64,000 nt of DNA, taken from positions 56,321-120,320 of IMG/VR virus record IMGVR_UViG_3300008119_000003. One strand, written 5' to 3'. The notes under the pieces were generated by a model that was not told the DNA's origin, made no database searches, and worked only from the letters and a program-made list of their open reading frames with translations. Below are positions 6,170 to 14,447 of this stretch, one piece after another (position 1 is the first letter of the stretch; each line of letters begins with the position of its first letter). This DNA comes from a virus. The position numbers and the translations under genes are program-made.

Positions 6170-6460
6170 ATGTCAGCATTTAAAGAATTACGCGGTAAAC
6201 GCATCCTAGTTACTAAGCCGGTTGCAGAAACAAAGTCTCTTATCGAGATCACTCCTGAGGTTCAGGCAGAGTTAGACAGAGAGATGATGAGCAAGTGGAC
6301 TCGTCTTACTGTATTTGCAGTAGGTACTGAGGTTACTGATATTAAATCTGGTGACCAGGTTTATATTAACGCTAGTATGCTAGCTAATGCTGAACTTATT
6401 CAGTTAGACGGAGTTGACTACATGATGGTTCTTGACCATGCTGTAGCAATTGTCTACTAA
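6170..6460 (+). CDS. GroES-like co-chaperonin, 96 aa
   Basis: The protein lines up with Cpn10/GroES along its whole length. It has an N-terminal strand KRILVTKPVAETKS (compare GroES DRVIVKRKEVETKS), a mobile-loop region at about residues 23-42, VFAVGTEVTDIKSGDQVYIN (about 48-67, compare the conserved VGD strand), and a C-terminal LDGVDYMMVLDHAVAIVY (compare the EEVLIMSESDILAIVE end). Its length is typical of GroES. It would work with the host GroEL to fold capsid or other large phage proteins, as T4 gp31 does; this role is inferred. It is a single-gene unit bounded by its own promoter (6116) and terminator (6477). Confidence 0.75.
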   Translation: MSAFKELRGKRILVTKPVAETKSLIEITPEVQAELDREMMSKWTRLTVFAVGTEVTDIKSGDQVYINASMLANAELIQLDGVDYMMVLDHAVAIVY

Positions 6461-6476
6461 GAGCTACCTTAACTAA

Positions 6477-6551
6477 TAGGGTCTACTTTACTCCAAACGC
6501 TTTTTATCTCGGGATAGAATCGCGCTCGTAATGTAGGCCCTACTTTTTTTT
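6477..6551 (+). terminator. long-loop rho-independent terminator after the GroES-like gene
   Basis: TAGGGTCTAC (6477-6486) pairs with GTAGGCCCTA (6533-6542), 10 bp with one wobble, around a 46-nt loop. Eight T residues (6544-6551) follow. The T-run runs straight into the -33 element of the next promoter. Confidence 0.75.
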
Positions 6552-6580
6552 GTCCTGCTTCTAAAATTATTGTATCTTTG
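6549..6580 (+). promoter_or_regulatory. Bacteroidota-type promoter abutting the ATG at 6585
   Basis: TTTG (6549-6552), a 20-nt spacer and TATCTTTG (6573-6580) match the consensus exactly. The start codon lies only four nucleotides after the -7 element, so the transcript would begin at or next to the ATG. Confidence 0.8.
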
Positions 6581-6584
6581 ATAT

Positions 6585-6875
6585 ATGAGAAATAGTCTAG
6601 CCGGAAAATCCACAGGTAAATCTAAGTCTGCTAAGTACTTTGCTGCTAATCCAGAGGCTCGTGCTAAAAAGAATGCTTATAATAAAGAGTATCATTCTGA
6701 TCCTAGCCGAGTTAACTACCGTGAAGATTTAAACAGCGCTAATCGCAAAGCTAAGACATACGGTAATGGCGATGGTAAAGACATGTCTCATACCAAAGCC
6801 GGGAAACTTGTAAAGGAATCTCGCTCTACTAACCGAGCTCGTAACGGAAAAGGAAACAATAAAAGACTTAAGTAA
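6585..6875 (+). CDS. basic small phage protein, 96 aa
   Basis: Rich in Lys, Arg, Ala, Asn and Gly, without hydrophobic core segments. The pattern KSKSAKYFAANPEARAKK and YGNGDGKDMSHTKAGKLVKE resembles a family of short conserved proteins seen in many environmental phages, usually beside virion genes. The basic charge suggests DNA or RNA contact, or packaging in the capsid. Its stop overlaps the next start (TAATG), so it begins the adhesin operon. The leaderless start makes an alternative internal start possible. Confidence 0.75.
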   Translation: MRNSLAGKSTGKSKSAKYFAANPEARAKKNAYNKEYHSDPSRVNYREDLNSANRKAKTYGNGDGKDMSHTKAGKLVKESRSTNRARNGKGNNKRLK

Positions 6876-7312
6876 TGGCACAACCACCTAATAACTTCTT
6901 TGCTACAAATATATTTAGACAACCTGATCCGGTATCAACACCTACAGGATCACCATTGGTTATTACTATAAACCCTTTTGCGGAAGGTATTACAGACTAT
7001 ACCTTGAGCTGTGCTATACTAGGTAGTTATGTTACATACTTTAATATAGTAGGTCCTACTATAGGTGGTACATTTACTTTTTACGTACCTAGTGTTGCAG
7101 GTTTACTAGGTCAGACTATTACTGTAAAGAATAGTGCTGATTACACAGTTAATATAGTACCATCTACTAATGCCCTTATTGATGAAGGTGCTTATTCCAA
7201 TATTGCAGTTAAAAAACCAGGAAGTACTGGAGAAATAGGAGCGGCTACATTAATGGCTAATCCTACAAATGATGACAGTTGGTATGTTGTTAACACATTT
7301 ACACAGATCTAA
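6875..7312 (+). CDS. hypothetical structural protein, 145 aa
   Basis: Predicted all-beta, Thr/Val/Gly-rich, without Cys-rich or coiled-coil parts (for example GGTFTFYVPSVAGLLGQTITV and a C-terminal SWYVVNTFTQI strand). Composition and place, overlapping 6585-6875 by one base and followed by another one-base overlap, suggest a small virion appendage protein. I do not recognise a family. Confidence 0.7.
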   Translation: MAQPPNNFFATNIFRQPDPVSTPTGSPLVITINPFAEGITDYTLSCAILGSYVTYFNIVGPTIGGTFTFYVPSVAGLLGQTITVKNSADYTVNIVPSTNALIDEGAYSNIAVKKPGSTGEIGAATLMANPTNDDSWYVVNTFTQI

Positions 7313-7698
7313 TGGCTACTATAAATAACCGTTTTGAGAACGAGACCCTTGAGCGTCTCCGCACAATATTAACCACATTAGCTACCACCTTGAACGTAGA
7401 AATAGTTGACCCAGCTACCGGACTCCCTATGACTCCGGCTTATGACTCCAGCGTAGTTGCTGTAGGAGATGCAGTAGAAGCACTTAATGAGTCTGTAATA
7501 TTACTTAGAAGAATAGCTAAACTTCTTGAGCCAATGGCTACACAGGATACTAACCAAAGACAAAGGATTGTTATTGATAATTCCGTTGTACAACTCACAA
7601 CAAACCCTACGTCTATGGGTAATGTTGATACAAGATTTATGATTGCAGACTGGGCAAGAACAGCTTATAACACAGGGATAAGAGCAAAATTAACTTAA
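7312..7698 (+). CDS. hypothetical virion-associated protein, 128 aa
   Basis: A helical N-terminal half (NETLERLRTILTTLATTL, then VEALNESVILLRRIAKLL) is followed by a short beta C-terminal part. It could be a trimerising stalk or adaptor for the large protein that follows two bases later. No family recognised; the operon context supports a structural role. Confidence 0.7.
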   Translation: MATINNRFENETLERLRTILTTLATTLNVEIVDPATGLPMTPAYDSSVVAVGDAVEALNESVILLRRIAKLLEPMATQDTNQRQRIVIDNSVVQLTTNPTSMGNVDTRFMIADWARTAYNTGIRAKLT

Positions 7699-7699
7699 T

Positions 7700-10516
7700 A
7701 TGCCAATTACTAATAACCTTAAAAAGCAAATAGACCAACCTGTATGGGAGTGGACTAGGTTTGCTTTAACTACTTTTAACTCTGCCGCAGCAGGATTTGC
7801 AACAGCTATAGACGGATCGGATAGATATATTTATTATCAATATCCAGGTATTTTCCAAAGATATGATACTTGGAGTGATACATGGGCATCATTGACTCCT
7901 CCAACTTGGTATGCTTCTGTTACAATAGCGTCAATGGTTTACTCTAAATCTCAAGGAAATAGAGGTAAAGTATTAGCAGGTGGAGCAAGTACTATAACTA
8001 TTCCATCTCTTATATCAGGTGCTAAATTAGTTGGGCAAAAGATTAGAATTACAGCAGGTACTGGAGCAGAGCAAACTAGAACTATATCAGCGGCTAGTGA
8101 TCCAATAACAGTTGAATCAGGAGTTCAAACAGGTGGTAATGCTAATAGTATTATAGACACCACTAAAAGATGGCAAATTAACCAATGGGTTGGATATACA
8201 GTTAGAATTGTATTCCAAGGTACTAACGTTGCTATTCAAAGAACTGTAATGTACAATGATACTAATACATTGTACTTTATAGATATTAACTTACAGCAAT
8301 ATGATCCATGGGATAACCAAGGTTTTCCTGCTGCTTTCTCAACTAGCACTTATTCTACTTATGAAATAGCTGCTCAAACAGTAACTGTAAGTTCTCCATT
8401 TACTATTGCCCCAACTACCGATAGTAGATTTATGATTATGTCTGGGGTTATTTGGTTAATGTCCTCAGCATCAGGGGCCCCATTCTTTACATGGCAAATG
8501 TATGATATACTTACAGATGTTTGGTATCAAAAAACAATGCCTCAAAACTTATTTGCTGCAGGAATAGGTGTAGAAATAGCCATTACCCCTATAGATGAAG
8601 TTGAAGCTGCTTATATATCTAGTACAGCAACAGCAGCTACTAATAGAACTTTGACTGATTCTACATTAACTCTTACTACTGACCAATATCGTAATTACCA
8701 AATCAGGACTACAGGTGGTACAGGTGCTGGGCAAAGAAGAAGAATTGTATCTAACCGTGCTACTACATTTGAAGTAGATGCTAAATGGGATGTTACTCCA
8801 AATGCAACTACTACCTATGAAATTTGGCCAGATACTGATCTTATACACTTTGTTGGTGCTTCCCAATCTGTGCATATGATATACAACGTAGAAGCAGACT
8901 TATGGTCTACGGGTCCTCACTTTGATTATGGTGTTGTTACAAATGCTAGTATAAGTAAAGTAGGAGAATTACCAATTGGTATTGCCTCAGCAATAGATGC
9001 TGGAACAGGTTCTGTAACAACAGTTGTTGTAAATGCGGCAGGATCAGGATATGCTGTAAATGATATTATTCAAATATCTGGAGGCGGTGCTAACTGCCGT
9101 CTTTATGTTACATCAACTACTACAGCAGGTGGCGTTACAGGAGTTGCATTTAAAAATAATGGGTCAGGATATGCTACATCTACTGCTACTGCGACAACAG
9201 CAGTATCAGGCACAGGATCTGGATGCACTATAAATGTAACTGCTATTGGAAGAACAGGTTTAGTTTCAACTAGTATAAATCATTTCCTTAAAGTAGGAGA
9301 TAGTGTAACAATTGCAGGATCTTCCGTAGCAGGGTGGAATGGAACTTATACAATTTTAAGTGTTGATACCAATACTAATTTTACTATAGCAAGTACAGCA
9401 ACAGCATCTCTTACAGCAACCTCTGCTAATAGCACAGTTCTTTTAGTAGATAGTGTAAAAAATTGGGATGTTAACGAACACGTTGGAAAATTTGTATTTA
9501 TAGCAGCAAATGCAATTCAACCTGCGACTCAAATGAGACGGATAACATCTAATACTGCTAACACTATTACAGTACCTGCATTTACGGCATTTACTCCTAC
9601 ATCAGGAACAACTAGATATATAATTATTGACCCTGCATCTTACGGAAGAGATGTTAAGTTTTTAACAGATAATCAATTGTCTTGGGGATATCCAACAAGT
9701 GGAACTACAACCTCTATTGTAGATACAACTAAGAACTGGATTAGAGGTACATGGGTAGGTCACGCTGTAAGGATTACAGCAGGTACAGGGCTTGGAAATG
9801 AGTTAACAATTACTGCTAACAACAACAATACTCTAACTTTTGCTACCGCATCATTTACTCCAGATACTACTACTCGTTATGAGATAATGGACACATTTGG
9901 GACTGCTACATCAGGAGCAGGAAATACTTTAACAGATACTACTAAAAACTGGGTAACTAACCAATGGCTTGGTAAACGTATAAGAATTATAGGAGGGACA
10001 GGAGCTGGAACAGAACTTAGTATTACTAGCAATACAGCAACAGCCATAACTTTCTCTGGAGCTACTCCTGATAATACATCTAACTATGTAATTCTTGGTC
10101 CTCCTGTAAGGGGTGCTGGAACTAATCTTAAATGGTTGTGGGGTAATGGCAATCATAAATACCTATTCTCCCCACTTGGTTCAGCAACAATAGGTGTGAC
10201 AAAAATTGATCTTACTACAGGTATATGTGATTACTGGTATCAGAACTCTGGTCAAGGTGAAACATTTACCACAGGATCTATGTGGGCATATGATGGTGCA
10301 GATAGAGTATATGTTCAAAAAGATGCTACAGGCCGTATATTCTACTTTGACATGGTTAAAAGAGAAATGGTTAACTCAGGAACTGTGCCTTATGGTATGT
10401 CTACTGCATTTGTAGGAAATAGAATGGAGATAATTAAAACCGAGGATGGTTTGAAGTATCTTTATGTGGCGAGACATAATGCTACAGAAATGTGGAGAAC
10501 TTTGGTATTTTGGTAA
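7700..10516 (+). CDS. large adhesin-like protein with kelch-like blades and beta repeats, 938 aa
   Basis: The N-terminus (about 42-70) and two later regions carry kelch-type phrases (IFQRYDTWSDTWASLTPP; MYDILTDVW; MIYNVEADLWSTG), and the C-terminus has DLTTGICDYWYQ and MWAYDGADRVYV, suggesting a beta-propeller. Between the blades a unit of about 50 residues recurs at least five times, recognisable by DTTKNW...WVGHAVRI or GTGAGQ...I followed by TSNTATxITF and a YEI/YVI end. Thr and Ala dominate. The likely role is a receptor- or glycan-binding tail or head appendage. It ends the first adhesin operon; a promoter candidate (10520) follows. Confidence 0.75.
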   Translation: MPITNNLKKQIDQPVWEWTRFALTTFNSAAAGFATAIDGSDRYIYYQYPGIFQRYDTWSDTWASLTPPTWYASVTIASMVYSKSQGNRGKVLAGGASTITIPSLISGAKLVGQKIRITAGTGAEQTRTISAASDPITVESGVQTGGNANSIIDTTKRWQINQWVGYTVRIVFQGTNVAIQRTVMYNDTNTLYFIDINLQQYDPWDNQGFPAAFSTSTYSTYEIAAQTVTVSSPFTIAPTTDSRFMIMSGVIWLMSSASGAPFFTWQMYDILTDVWYQKTMPQNLFAAGIGVEIAITPIDEVEAAYISSTATAATNRTLTDSTLTLTTDQYRNYQIRTTGGTGAGQRRRIVSNRATTFEVDAKWDVTPNATTTYEIWPDTDLIHFVGASQSVHMIYNVEADLWSTGPHFDYGVVTNASISKVGELPIGIASAIDAGTGSVTTVVVNAAGSGYAVNDIIQISGGGANCRLYVTSTTTAGGVTGVAFKNNGSGYATSTATATTAVSGTGSGCTINVTAIGRTGLVSTSINHFLKVGDSVTIAGSSVAGWNGTYTILSVDTNTNFTIASTATASLTATSANSTVLLVDSVKNWDVNEHVGKFVFIAANAIQPATQMRRITSNTANTITVPAFTAFTPTSGTTRYIIIDPASYGRDVKFLTDNQLSWGYPTSGTTTSIVDTTKNWIRGTWVGHAVRITAGTGLGNELTITANNNNTLTFATASFTPDTTTRYEIMDTFGTATSGAGNTLTDTTKNWVTNQWLGKRIRIIGGTGAGTELSITSNTATAITFSGATPDNTSNYVILGPPVRGAGTNLKWLWGNGNHKYLFSPLGSATIGVTKIDLTTGICDYWYQNSGQGETFTTGSMWAYDGADRVYVQKDATGRIFYFDMVKREMVNSGTVPYGMSTAFVGNRMEIIKTEDGLKYLYVARHNATEMWRTLVFW

Positions 10517-10519
10517 ACT

Positions 10520-10551
10520 GTTGCATAATTACCTATTCCTTTGTATATTAG
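10520..10551 (+). promoter_or_regulatory. promoter candidate before the 10586 gene
   Basis: GTTG (10520-10523), a 20-nt spacer and TATATTAG (10544-10551) differ from TTTG/N20/TAnnTTTG by one base in each element. It lies 34 nt before ATG 10586. Confidence 0.55.
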
Positions 10552-10585
10552 TATATAAATATTTATAACTCAAACCTTTAAAGAA

Positions 10586-11062
10586 ATGGATATCCTAAAC
10601 TGGTTATTTACCCAAGATCAGAACTTGATCAAAACTACCATTAACAACAAGAATACAGACTTGATTGCTATGGCAGCTGACGTTTCATTTGATAAGCGTT
10701 CAGATAAGTGGCAAACTTATGCAATGACAGCGGCTAACTTTGCTCCAGCATTGTATGATACAGCTAACGTTACACAACTTACTAGTAATAATACAAATGT
10801 TACTGTTAATGCTCATACAGGTGTTATTACCTTATTCGGTACGATTAACACGTCAAGCCAAGCTTCATTTGGTGTTCGTAATACAAAAGTTACAGCAAAC
10901 TCTAAAATCTTTTTGCAGTTAAGCCATACTGCTGGTATAAGTGTTGTAATTTCACAAGTTACCATTGAAGCACCAACAGCAGGAACTTTTGGAATTCAAA
11001 TTACAAATGGAGCAGGTGCGCCTTTAACTGGTGTGAAGATCCATTATATGATAATCGACTAA
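10586..11062 (+). CDS. head-fibre/appendage-type protein with shared N-terminal adaptor, 158 aa
   Basis: The first 50 or so residues (MDILNWLFTQDQNLIKTT, NTDLIAMAADVSFDKRSDKW, YAMTAANFA) are clearly homologous to the start of the protein at 12434. The rest is a Thr/Val-rich beta domain unrelated to that of the partner. This layout, a common attachment module with exchangeable distal domains, is typical of phage fibres. The place of attachment (capsid or tail) is not visible in the sequence. Confidence 0.75.
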   Translation: MDILNWLFTQDQNLIKTTINNKNTDLIAMAADVSFDKRSDKWQTYAMTAANFAPALYDTANVTQLTSNNTNVTVNAHTGVITLFGTINTSSQASFGVRNTKVTANSKIFLQLSHTAGISVVISQVTIEAPTAGTFGIQITNGAGAPLTGVKIHYMIID

Positions 11063-11073
11063 TACTTATTACT

Positions 11074-12432
11074 ATGTCTATAGGGAATCTAAAAGATGAA
11101 GGTAACAAAGGTAATAACTTCCCTTGGCAGCTGAAAATGCTCCAAGGGCTTAGTGCTCTTAGTACCGGAATAAATAATTTAGTTGGAGCATTGACTCCAA
11201 CACCTAATCCAGCAGTACCTGCAGCACTTACGGTAGTACCTGAGGATGTTGCAGAAGATGCTTCTTTTAGGTCTCGAGTATCTCAGATTACTACACTGGG
11301 CGATCTTAAATCTATTAACAGATACCGCACAGACATCTGGTTACAGAACTCTATAGGAACAGGTGCTGTATCTTGGGGTAATAATATTTTTAATCTTGCT
11401 GTTACCGCAAATGGAGATAGTGCGATAATTCAATCTAAGGTATCGTTTCCTTACTTTGCAGGTAAATCCCAACTTGTAGAATGTACTTTCTCTGACTTTG
11501 ATCCAATACCTAATGTAAGTAAAAGAGTTGGTTACTACGATTATTTTTCAGGTGGTAGTAAACCAGATGGTTTTTGGTTAGAATCTGGCCCAAACAATAC
11601 TGTTACTTTCAAATTTAATAATGCTATAGGAGGTGTTAGTTACGAATATCCTGCTTCTGACTGGACCAATAGGGATTTTGTTGATCATGACTGGGCTCAG
11701 TTTAACGTAGTCATGTTTGACTTTTTATGGTTAGGCGGTTTACGTTTACGCATGTTTATATCAGGACCTAAGGGCTTTACCTTGGCTCATGAAGTAAATT
11801 ATGCAGGGCAAATGGGGGAAGCCGAACCGTTTATAGGGTATCCTTCACATCCTGTTACATATGAGATATCTACTTCTGCAGCACCAGGAGGTACTTATAG
11901 CTTTAAGCCTATTTGCTCACAAGTAGCATCCGAAGGAGCTGTTGATAACGCGGGTATAATGAGAGCTTGTGGTAATAGAAATACAGCAATTACTTTAACC
12001 GGGGCTGGTACTAGTTTTCCAGTACTTGCTGTACGTAAAGCATTTGCAAATTCTCCAGTCAAACTAGTAAGTTTTGAATTATCAGTTGCTACTGGTTCAG
12101 ATAGAGTATATTGGGAAATACAAATTAATCCTACACTAAGCGGGGCATTAACGTATAATCAAATTGATGCTCAATCTACTACGCAGTTTGCAGTAGGTAA
12201 TGGTACACTTACAGTTACAGGAGCAGGTAGAGTAATTGCATCTGGTTATTTATCTACAGGGCAAGCTGTAAGAACTGTAAACTTTGAGGATAATTTTTTA
12301 TCTCTTTTAGGTGGTGTTAATCCTGCTATTCCTTCTTCACCAACATTTGCCCCAGACCAATACGTACTTGTAGTAATCCCATTAACCTCACCTGTAAACG
12401 TGCTTGCTAGTATGCAAGTTAAAGAATTATAA
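11074..12432 (+). CDS. virion fibre-like protein, 452 aa
   Basis: The N-terminus MSIGNLKDEGNKGNNFPWQL with KMLQGLSALSTG is a sequence I associate with a recurrent structural or fibre protein of Bacteroidota phages. A helical linker (about 24-45) and proline-rich hinge (PTPNPAVPAAL) lead to a long beta-rich body with jelly-roll-like strands (lectin-like possible, about 95-280) and a C-terminal beta domain. It lies between the two MDILN-type proteins, so the three probably form one appendage or alternative fibres. Confidence 0.75.
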   Translation: MSIGNLKDEGNKGNNFPWQLKMLQGLSALSTGINNLVGALTPTPNPAVPAALTVVPEDVAEDASFRSRVSQITTLGDLKSINRYRTDIWLQNSIGTGAVSWGNNIFNLAVTANGDSAIIQSKVSFPYFAGKSQLVECTFSDFDPIPNVSKRVGYYDYFSGGSKPDGFWLESGPNNTVTFKFNNAIGGVSYEYPASDWTNRDFVDHDWAQFNVVMFDFLWLGGLRLRMFISGPKGFTLAHEVNYAGQMGEAEPFIGYPSHPVTYEISTSAAPGGTYSFKPICSQVASEGAVDNAGIMRACGNRNTAITLTGAGTSFPVLAVRKAFANSPVKLVSFELSVATGSDRVYWEIQINPTLSGALTYNQIDAQSTTQFAVGNGTLTVTGAGRVIASGYLSTGQAVRTVNFEDNFLSLLGGVNPAIPSSPTFAPDQYVLVVIPLTSPVNVLASMQVKEL

Positions 12433-12433
12433 A

Positions 12434-12964
12434 ATGGATATCTTAAACCTTCTTTATTTAAAAGCAAAGTCTTATCTAAAGACAACAGTTGATAATCGTA
12501 ACCAAGACTTAGTTGTTCTTGGAGCTAATGTTGGTTTTGACAAACGCCAAGATAAATATCAGGTTTACGGTATGACTGTATCTGATTTTGCTTTACAGTC
12601 AAGACCTTATAAGTCTTATGTTGCAATACTTACACAAACCGGTACCGCTGCTCCAACTGTAGCTACGATATTAGATAATACATTAGGTGGTACTATTGTA
12701 TGGACCCGAACAGCTGCAGGTAACTATACAGGTACTTTAACGGGTGCATTCACTGCTAGTAAAACTATTGGTGTAGCAAGCCCTATTGCACTTAGTGCAA
12801 CAGCTATGTCAGTTGCATCAGGAGCGATTAGACAGAATAATGCTAATACCATAAATCTTCTAACATATGGTGGAGATGGGTCAGGAGGTTTTATATATGG
12901 AGACTTTAGTGGTGGTGGAGGATTTACAGGAACAATAATTGTAGACATTAAAGTATATTTATAA
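12434..12964 (+). CDS. second adaptor-bearing fibre protein, 176 aa
   Basis: Start set at ATG 12434 (MDILNLLYLKAKSYLKTTV), one base after the previous stop, because the homologue at 10586 starts at the same residue. The frame itself opens ten codons earlier. After the shared N-terminal module (to about residue 50) comes a distinct glycine-rich beta domain ending in GGDGSGGFIYGDFSGGGGF, which looks like a flexible or collagen-like tip. See 10586 for the module. Confidence 0.75.
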   Translation: MDILNLLYLKAKSYLKTTVDNRNQDLVVLGANVGFDKRQDKYQVYGMTVSDFALQSRPYKSYVAILTQTGTAAPTVATILDNTLGGTIVWTRTAAGNYTGTLTGAFTASKTIGVASPIALSATAMSVASGAIRQNNANTINLLTYGGDGSGGFIYGDFSGGGGFTGTIIVDIKVYL

Positions 12965-12968
12965 TAAC

Positions 12969-13322
12969 ATGGGATCAGCAGACGCATGGATGTTTAGCAC
13001 CAAAGATGTAATCTGGATAGCAATGACAATAGGTTCAGGTTTATCAGCGTATTACGCTCTTAAGCAAGAGCTAGGAAAGTTAAAAGGAAAAGTAGACAAA
13101 CTTGCTGGAGATATGGTATCTCTAGAGGCTGATCTTACAGCTAAAGAGACTAATATCTATAACAGAATGGAAATACTAAAAGAAGATCAGAAAGCTGCGC
13201 ACGAGAAGCTTGATCTAAAAATGGATAACTTAACTACTCATATGACACAGTTAAGTACTAATATTGCAGAGCTTACGGGCTATATAAAAGCAAAGAGAGA
13301 AGAGGACGGTAAACGTTCTTAG
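12969..13322 (+). CDS. holin/XhlA-like membrane-anchored coiled-coil protein, 117 aa
   Basis: One N-terminal transmembrane segment (VIWIAMTIGSGLSAYYAL, about residues 14-31) is followed by about 75 residues of heptad-rich coiled coil (KLKGKVDKLAGDM to MTQLSTNIAEL) and a basic end. This resembles haemolysin XhlA-like and other lysis-accessory membrane proteins, so a holin or spanin-type function is possible. It is the last gene of the unit; a terminator follows at 13354. Confidence 0.7.
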   Translation: MGSADAWMFSTKDVIWIAMTIGSGLSAYYALKQELGKLKGKVDKLAGDMVSLEADLTAKETNIYNRMEILKEDQKAAHEKLDLKMDNLTTHMTQLSTNIAELTGYIKAKREEDGKRS

Positions 13323-13353
13323 TTTTCATAGATTAGTTTAGTTTTAGGTTAAG

Positions 13354-13384
13354 TACCTGGGCAAACGTGCCTGGGTATTTTTTT
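13354..13384 (+). terminator. rho-independent terminator
   Basis: A 10-bp stem with two wobbles (TACCTGGGCA with TGCCTGGGTA), a 4-nt loop, and seven T residues (13378-13384). It closes the fibre/lysis operon. Confidence 0.8.
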
Positions 13385-13392
13385 GTTTAAAT

Positions 13393-13423
13393 GTTGTAAG
13401 TTTAAACTTTTTATCTATATTTG
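13393..13423 (+). promoter_or_regulatory. Bacteroidota-type promoter for the packaging operon
   Basis: GTTG (13393-13396), a 19-nt spacer and TATATTTG (13416-13423). It lies inside the upstream TTG-initiated extension of the next frame, which fixes the real start at 13446. Confidence 0.75.
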
Positions 13424-13445
13424 TCTAAACCTAAATAAGTTAGAC

Positions 13446-13700
13446 ATGGAAAACCAACAAGTTTCAGCAGAAGAAATGGCTGCTAAAAAACAAGAATTGA
13501 TCGCATCATTTGCCGAACAATCTGAAATGTTAGAAGTACAATTGAAGTACGAAACATTAATTGCTGATATCGAAGAACAACGTCTACGTGCTTTAGTAGC
13601 ACAGATGCGCGCTGCTCAGATATTAGCTCCGGCTCCTGAGCCAAAAGAAGAAGGTCCTAAAGAACCTACTGCTCCACGAACTCTTAAGAAAGAGAAATAA
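13446..13700 (+). CDS. hypothetical helical protein, 84 aa
   Basis: Start set at ATG 13446 (MENQQVSAEEMAAKK) because the promoter lies upstream within the longer frame. The protein is almost entirely amphipathic helix (residues 5-60) with a Pro/Lys-rich tail (APAPEPKEEGPKEP). No family recognised. The stop overlaps the next start by one base. It is the first gene of the packaging operon and may be a small coiled-coil adaptor. Confidence 0.65.
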   Translation: MENQQVSAEEMAAKKQELIASFAEQSEMLEVQLKYETLIADIEEQRLRALVAQMRAAQILAPAPEPKEEGPKEPTAPRTLKKEK

Positions 13701-14083
13701 TGGCTGTAGTAAATCAGGTACGAAAAACAGTTAGAATGGACTTGTGGAGTATTGTCAAGTTCCAACTAGCTGTGCATTGCCATTTAAAGGCACTAAATGT
13801 ATCTGATCAGGACTTAAGCTGTCTTACTTTCTTAGCTCTATCGGGGGAGAAAGAACTTACGGAATTCTGTGAGGCTGCTACTAAGAACAAGATTTTTGGT
13901 AGCAGCCAATCAGTTCGTAATGCAATTACTAAAGCTGAAAAGAAAAGCTTAGTAGTTAAGAACGGAAAAAGCAAGAAAAAGATATCTTTAAGCGATGACC
14001 TAAAGATACAGATTACAGGTAATATTTTGTTGGACTATAAATTCGTACACGTTGAACCCAAAGAAGTCCAACAACCTGCATAA
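13700..14083 (+). CDS. hypothetical protein, possible winged-helix DNA binder, 127 aa
   Basis: A helical protein; residues 70-105 (SSQSVRNAITKAEKKSLVVKN followed by a KKKISLSDDL strand) have the helix-turn-helix-then-wing rhythm of small DNA-binding proteins. Position ahead of the terminase makes a packaging or regulatory role conceivable, but no family match is claimed. It overlaps the next gene by 32 nt. Confidence 0.65.
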   Translation: MAVVNQVRKTVRMDLWSIVKFQLAVHCHLKALNVSDQDLSCLTFLALSGEKELTEFCEAATKNKIFGSSQSVRNAITKAEKKSLVVKNGKSKKKISLSDDLKIQITGNILLDYKFVHVEPKEVQQPA

Positions 14084-14447
14084 AGATTTAGCTGAAGAGC
14101 TAGGTCTATCTGAAGCACTAGTTTCTGATATTGTTTCATACTACTGGAGTAATGTTAGAAAGTATTTAGAATCGATGGATGAGCCCGTTATAGACGTGGA
14201 GAATCTCGGAGTATTCTATACAAAAAGTAAATGCCTTCATAAAGAGATACAAAAAAATGAAGACTACGTTAGAATTATCAATCCTGCCAACTTAAAAAAA
14301 TTTCAGTTTTATAATACAGCTCAACAACGTTTGAAACGATTCTATTCCTTAAAGCAAAAGCTTGAAGATCAGTTAAGTTTGAAACACCAATTTAAAGCAA
14401 CTAAAAATGAAAATCTTAGAAAAGATCAAGACGGTTTGGAGCACTAA
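14052..14447 (+). CDS. HU/IHF-like DNA-bending protein, 131 aa, TTG start
   Basis: The pattern KDLAEELGLSEALVSDIVSY followed by YWSNVRKYLESM and a beta-arm start VIDVENLGVFYTK matches the HU/IHF fold (two helices, then the saddle with the conserved GxF). crAss-like virions are known to carry IHF-like proteins. No ATG precedes the conserved part. The NPKKS start points to TTG at 14052, inside the end of the previous gene. The C-terminal third is basic and helical. It may help fold DNA for packaging. Confidence 0.7.
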   Translation: MNPKKSNNLHKDLAEELGLSEALVSDIVSYYWSNVRKYLESMDEPVIDVENLGVFYTKSKCLHKEIQKNEDYVRIINPANLKKFQFYNTAQQRLKRFYSLKQKLEDQLSLKHQFKATKNENLRKDQDGLEH

